This document shows positions 62,799 to 64,000 of a stretch of DNA of 64,000 bases, one piece after another. The notes under the pieces were generated by a model that was given only the letters and a program-made list of their open reading frames with translations, was not told the DNA's origin and did not search any database. Each line of letters starts with the position of its first letter. The stretch's first letter is position 1. The translations under genes and the position numbers were made by a program. The stretch covers positions 1 to 64,000 of the forward strand of contig NZ_CAMGYZ010000019.1 of assembly GCF_946151055.1 (NCBI RefSeq), read 5' to 3'. The DNA is from Bacillus sp. Marseille-Q3570 (lineage in GTDB: Bacteria; Bacillota; Bacilli; Bacillales; Fictibacillaceae).

Positions 62799-63746
62799 AT
62801 GCAGAACATTGCCGTAATTGGAACAGGAGTCATCGGGAATGGCTGGATCGCCCGCTTCTTAGCTCAAGGATATGATGTCGTTGCCTTTGACCCGGCAGAA
62901 GGAGCGGAAAAGCGTACACGCCAGGCGGTTTCCCATGCATGGAGGTCATTAGAGGAGAAAGGGCTTGTGGAAGGAGCTTCCCAGGGCCGATTGCACTTCA
63001 TGCCTACGATCAGGGAAGCTGTCGCCCATGCCGACTATATTCAAGAAAACGTACCTGAACGTGAAGAACTAAAGAAAACTGTACTGGAGGAGATTGATCA
63101 GCACGCAAATCCAGAAGCGATCATTGGTTCCAGTACTTCAGGAATCATCCCGAGCACGTTGCAGGCAAGTTTACAGCACCCCGAGCGGTTTATTGTCGCC
63201 CATCCGTTCAATCCAGTCTTTTTACTACCACTTGTAGAGGTCGTAGGTGGAAAGGCTACCGACGAGTCTGTCATTGAGAAGGCTTGCTTATTTTTCAAAC
63301 GTATATCCATGAAACCGCTTGTGATCCATAAAGAAATCGATGGTCACGTAGCGGATCGTCTGATGGAAGCGCTCTGGCGTGAAGCTCTTCACCTCGTCAA
63401 TGATGGAGTGGCTACCACAGAAGAAGTCGATACAGCGATCATTTACGGTGCTGGATTACGATGGGCGCAAATGGGACCATTCCTTACCTTCCATTTAGCT
63501 GGCGGGGAACAAGGCATGCGCCATATGCTCGAGCAATTTGGTCCAGCACTTAAGCTTCCCTGGACAAAATTAGAAGCACCAGAACTGACAGAGGAACTGA
63601 AGGAACGAGTCATTGAAGGCTGTGAACGTTATGCAGGGGAAGAATCAGTAGCCGATCTTGAGCGTAAACGAAATGAATTTCTTGTAAAATTGCTTGACCT
63701 AGTTGAAGAGTATTGGCCTGAATCTAGAAGTCTTGCAAACAATTAA
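62799..63746 (+). CDS. L-carnitine 3-dehydrogenase
   Basis: 315 residues starting 2 bp after the cleavage-enzyme stop. 3-hydroxyacyl-CoA dehydrogenase fold: NAD loop GTGVIGNG (8-15), Asp31 at the end of the second strand (NAD preference), catalytic HPFNPVFLLPLVEVVGG with His135 and Glu147, and a helical C-terminal domain (DGHVADRLMEALWREALHLV). Carnitine dehydrogenases of Pseudomonas and Rhizobium have this length and motif; they oxidise L-carnitine to 3-dehydrocarnitine with NAD+, the step before the cleavage enzyme. Ribosome binding site CAAAGGAGGTGCG overlaps the end of the previous gene. Confidence 0.9.
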   Translation: MQNIAVIGTGVIGNGWIARFLAQGYDVVAFDPAEGAEKRTRQAVSHAWRSLEEKGLVEGASQGRLHFMPTIREAVAHADYIQENVPEREELKKTVLEEIDQHANPEAIIGSSTSGIIPSTLQASLQHPERFIVAHPFNPVFLLPLVEVVGGKATDESVIEKACLFFKRISMKPLVIHKEIDGHVADRLMEALWREALHLVNDGVATTEEVDTAIIYGAGLRWAQMGPFLTFHLAGGEQGMRHMLEQFGPALKLPWTKLEAPELTEELKERVIEGCERYAGEESVADLERKRNEFLVKLLDLVEEYWPESRSLANN

Positions 63747-63763
63747 AAAGGGGAGGGATGAAC

Positions 63764-64000
63764 ATGTCAGAACCTGCTTTTATATACGAGGATCATGTGC
63801 ATGAAGAGTGGGTGGATTACAACGGCCATATGAATGATGCAGCCTACGCGGCTGTTTTCAGCCATGCTGTCGATCATTTCATGGCGTACATCGGTTTACA
63901 TGAAAAAGCCCGTGATATGTATCGATATACGATCTTCACGCTGGAAACCCACCTTTGTTATTTGAAAGAGGCGCATGAAAATGAGGAAATCTACGTGTCC
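63764..64000 (+). CDS. Hot-dog acyl-CoA thioesterase, N-terminal part (betainyl-CoA thioesterase)
   Basis: 79 codons to the window edge, ATG behind GGGGAGGGATG. 4-hydroxybenzoyl-CoA-thioesterase-like hot-dog fold: YEDHVHEEWVDYNGHMNDAA then YAAVFSHAVDHFMAYIGLHE and FTLETHLCYLKEAHENEEIY. The WxDYNGHMND motif is conserved in CdhB-type enzymes, which hydrolyse betainyl-CoA to glycine betaine in carnitine catabolism, thereby supplying a compatible solute. Third gene of the TetR-controlled operon. The C-terminal half lies beyond the window. Confidence 0.87.
   Translation, partial: MSEPAFIYEDHVHEEWVDYNGHMNDAAYAAVFSHAVDHFMAYIGLHEKARDMYRYTIFTLETHLCYLKEAHENEEIYVS

Noticed and set aside
1-64000. rRNA, tRNA or CRISPR features
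   Set aside because: No cloverleaf with conserved TTC and CCA-type ends, no rRNA-like sequence and no regular direct repeats with spacers were seen on either strand by reading.

Overview
The window reads as a chromosomal stretch of a low-GC, endospore-forming Bacillaceae (Bacillus, Pseudalkalibacillus or a near relative). Reasons: strong AGGAGG ribosome binding sites with frequent TTG/GTG starts, Bacillus-type genes (KtrAB-like K+ uptake, YunD-like nucleotidase, KinB-like sporulation kinase, UppP, MocR regulator beside a class D beta-lactamase, DUF3231 proteins, WYL regulator beside an effector-binding protein, manganese catalase), a secreted subtilisin, and many intrinsic terminators. The gene order is that of an accessory region: short transcription units for stress, detoxification and transport, mixed with small hypothetical genes, dispersed repeats and broken genes.

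Layout. 1-130: right end of an IS3-family element. 0.4-7 kb: AraC regulator, RibD-type reductase, DinB and DUF3891 proteins, a MITE-like element, two membrane proteins, DUF3231. 7-12.4 kb: a 39-aa TatA-like protein, uppP, DUF418 protein, DinB and GNAT remnants, YciI, VOC and DinB proteins. 12.5-21.3 kb: MocR regulator divergent from a class D beta-lactamase, a P-loop phosphotransferase, a decayed MaoC gene, SRPBCC protein, nucleotidase, ktrAB, sulfotransferase. 21.4-24.2 kb: Gly-rich membrane protein, MATE exporter. 24.3-28.3 kb: an AT-rich leftward operon that looks like a new RiPP-type cluster: a 19-aa Cys/Asn-tailed peptide, acyl carrier protein, RRE/E1-like adenylating enzyme, LpxL-like acyltransferase and MFS exporter. 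28.4-32.7 kb: small membrane-protein genes separated by copies of one repeat family, plus an APH-type phosphotransferase and an SRPBCC protein. 32.8-43.6 kb: HxlR regulator with MDR transporter, DMT transporter, GNAT, subtilisin, DUF3231, WYL regulator, second sulfotransferase. 43.7-53.5 kb: KinB-like kinase, VOC, DinB and DUF1801 proteins, creatininase, a probable selenocysteine-containing selenoprotein B family protein (in-frame TGA), MarR-GNAT with AzlCD, YbaK. 53.9-61 kb: HD-GYP protein, PhoD-type phosphatase, TetR regulator, DUF3231, Mn catalase. 61.4-64 kb: an L-carnitine degradation operon (cleavage enzyme, dehydrogenase, thioesterase start).

How genes work together. The TetR gene at 58.4 kb and the carnitine operon at 61.9 kb share a near-identical operator sequence (one copy before tetR, two before the operon), so this TetR very probably controls carnitine catabolism. 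The peptide cluster has a compact promoter, a peptide gene, a stem-loop, then tightly overlapping modification and export genes. MarR-GNAT, azlC and azlD form an overlapping unit with a palindrome in the promoter.

Decay is prominent. Four or five genes carry single-base frameshifts at short homopolymers, three small genes carry in-frame TAA codons, and several gene fragments are visible. Whether the homopolymer indels are real or are sequencing errors cannot be decided from the sequence alone. No rRNA, tRNA or CRISPR array was seen.
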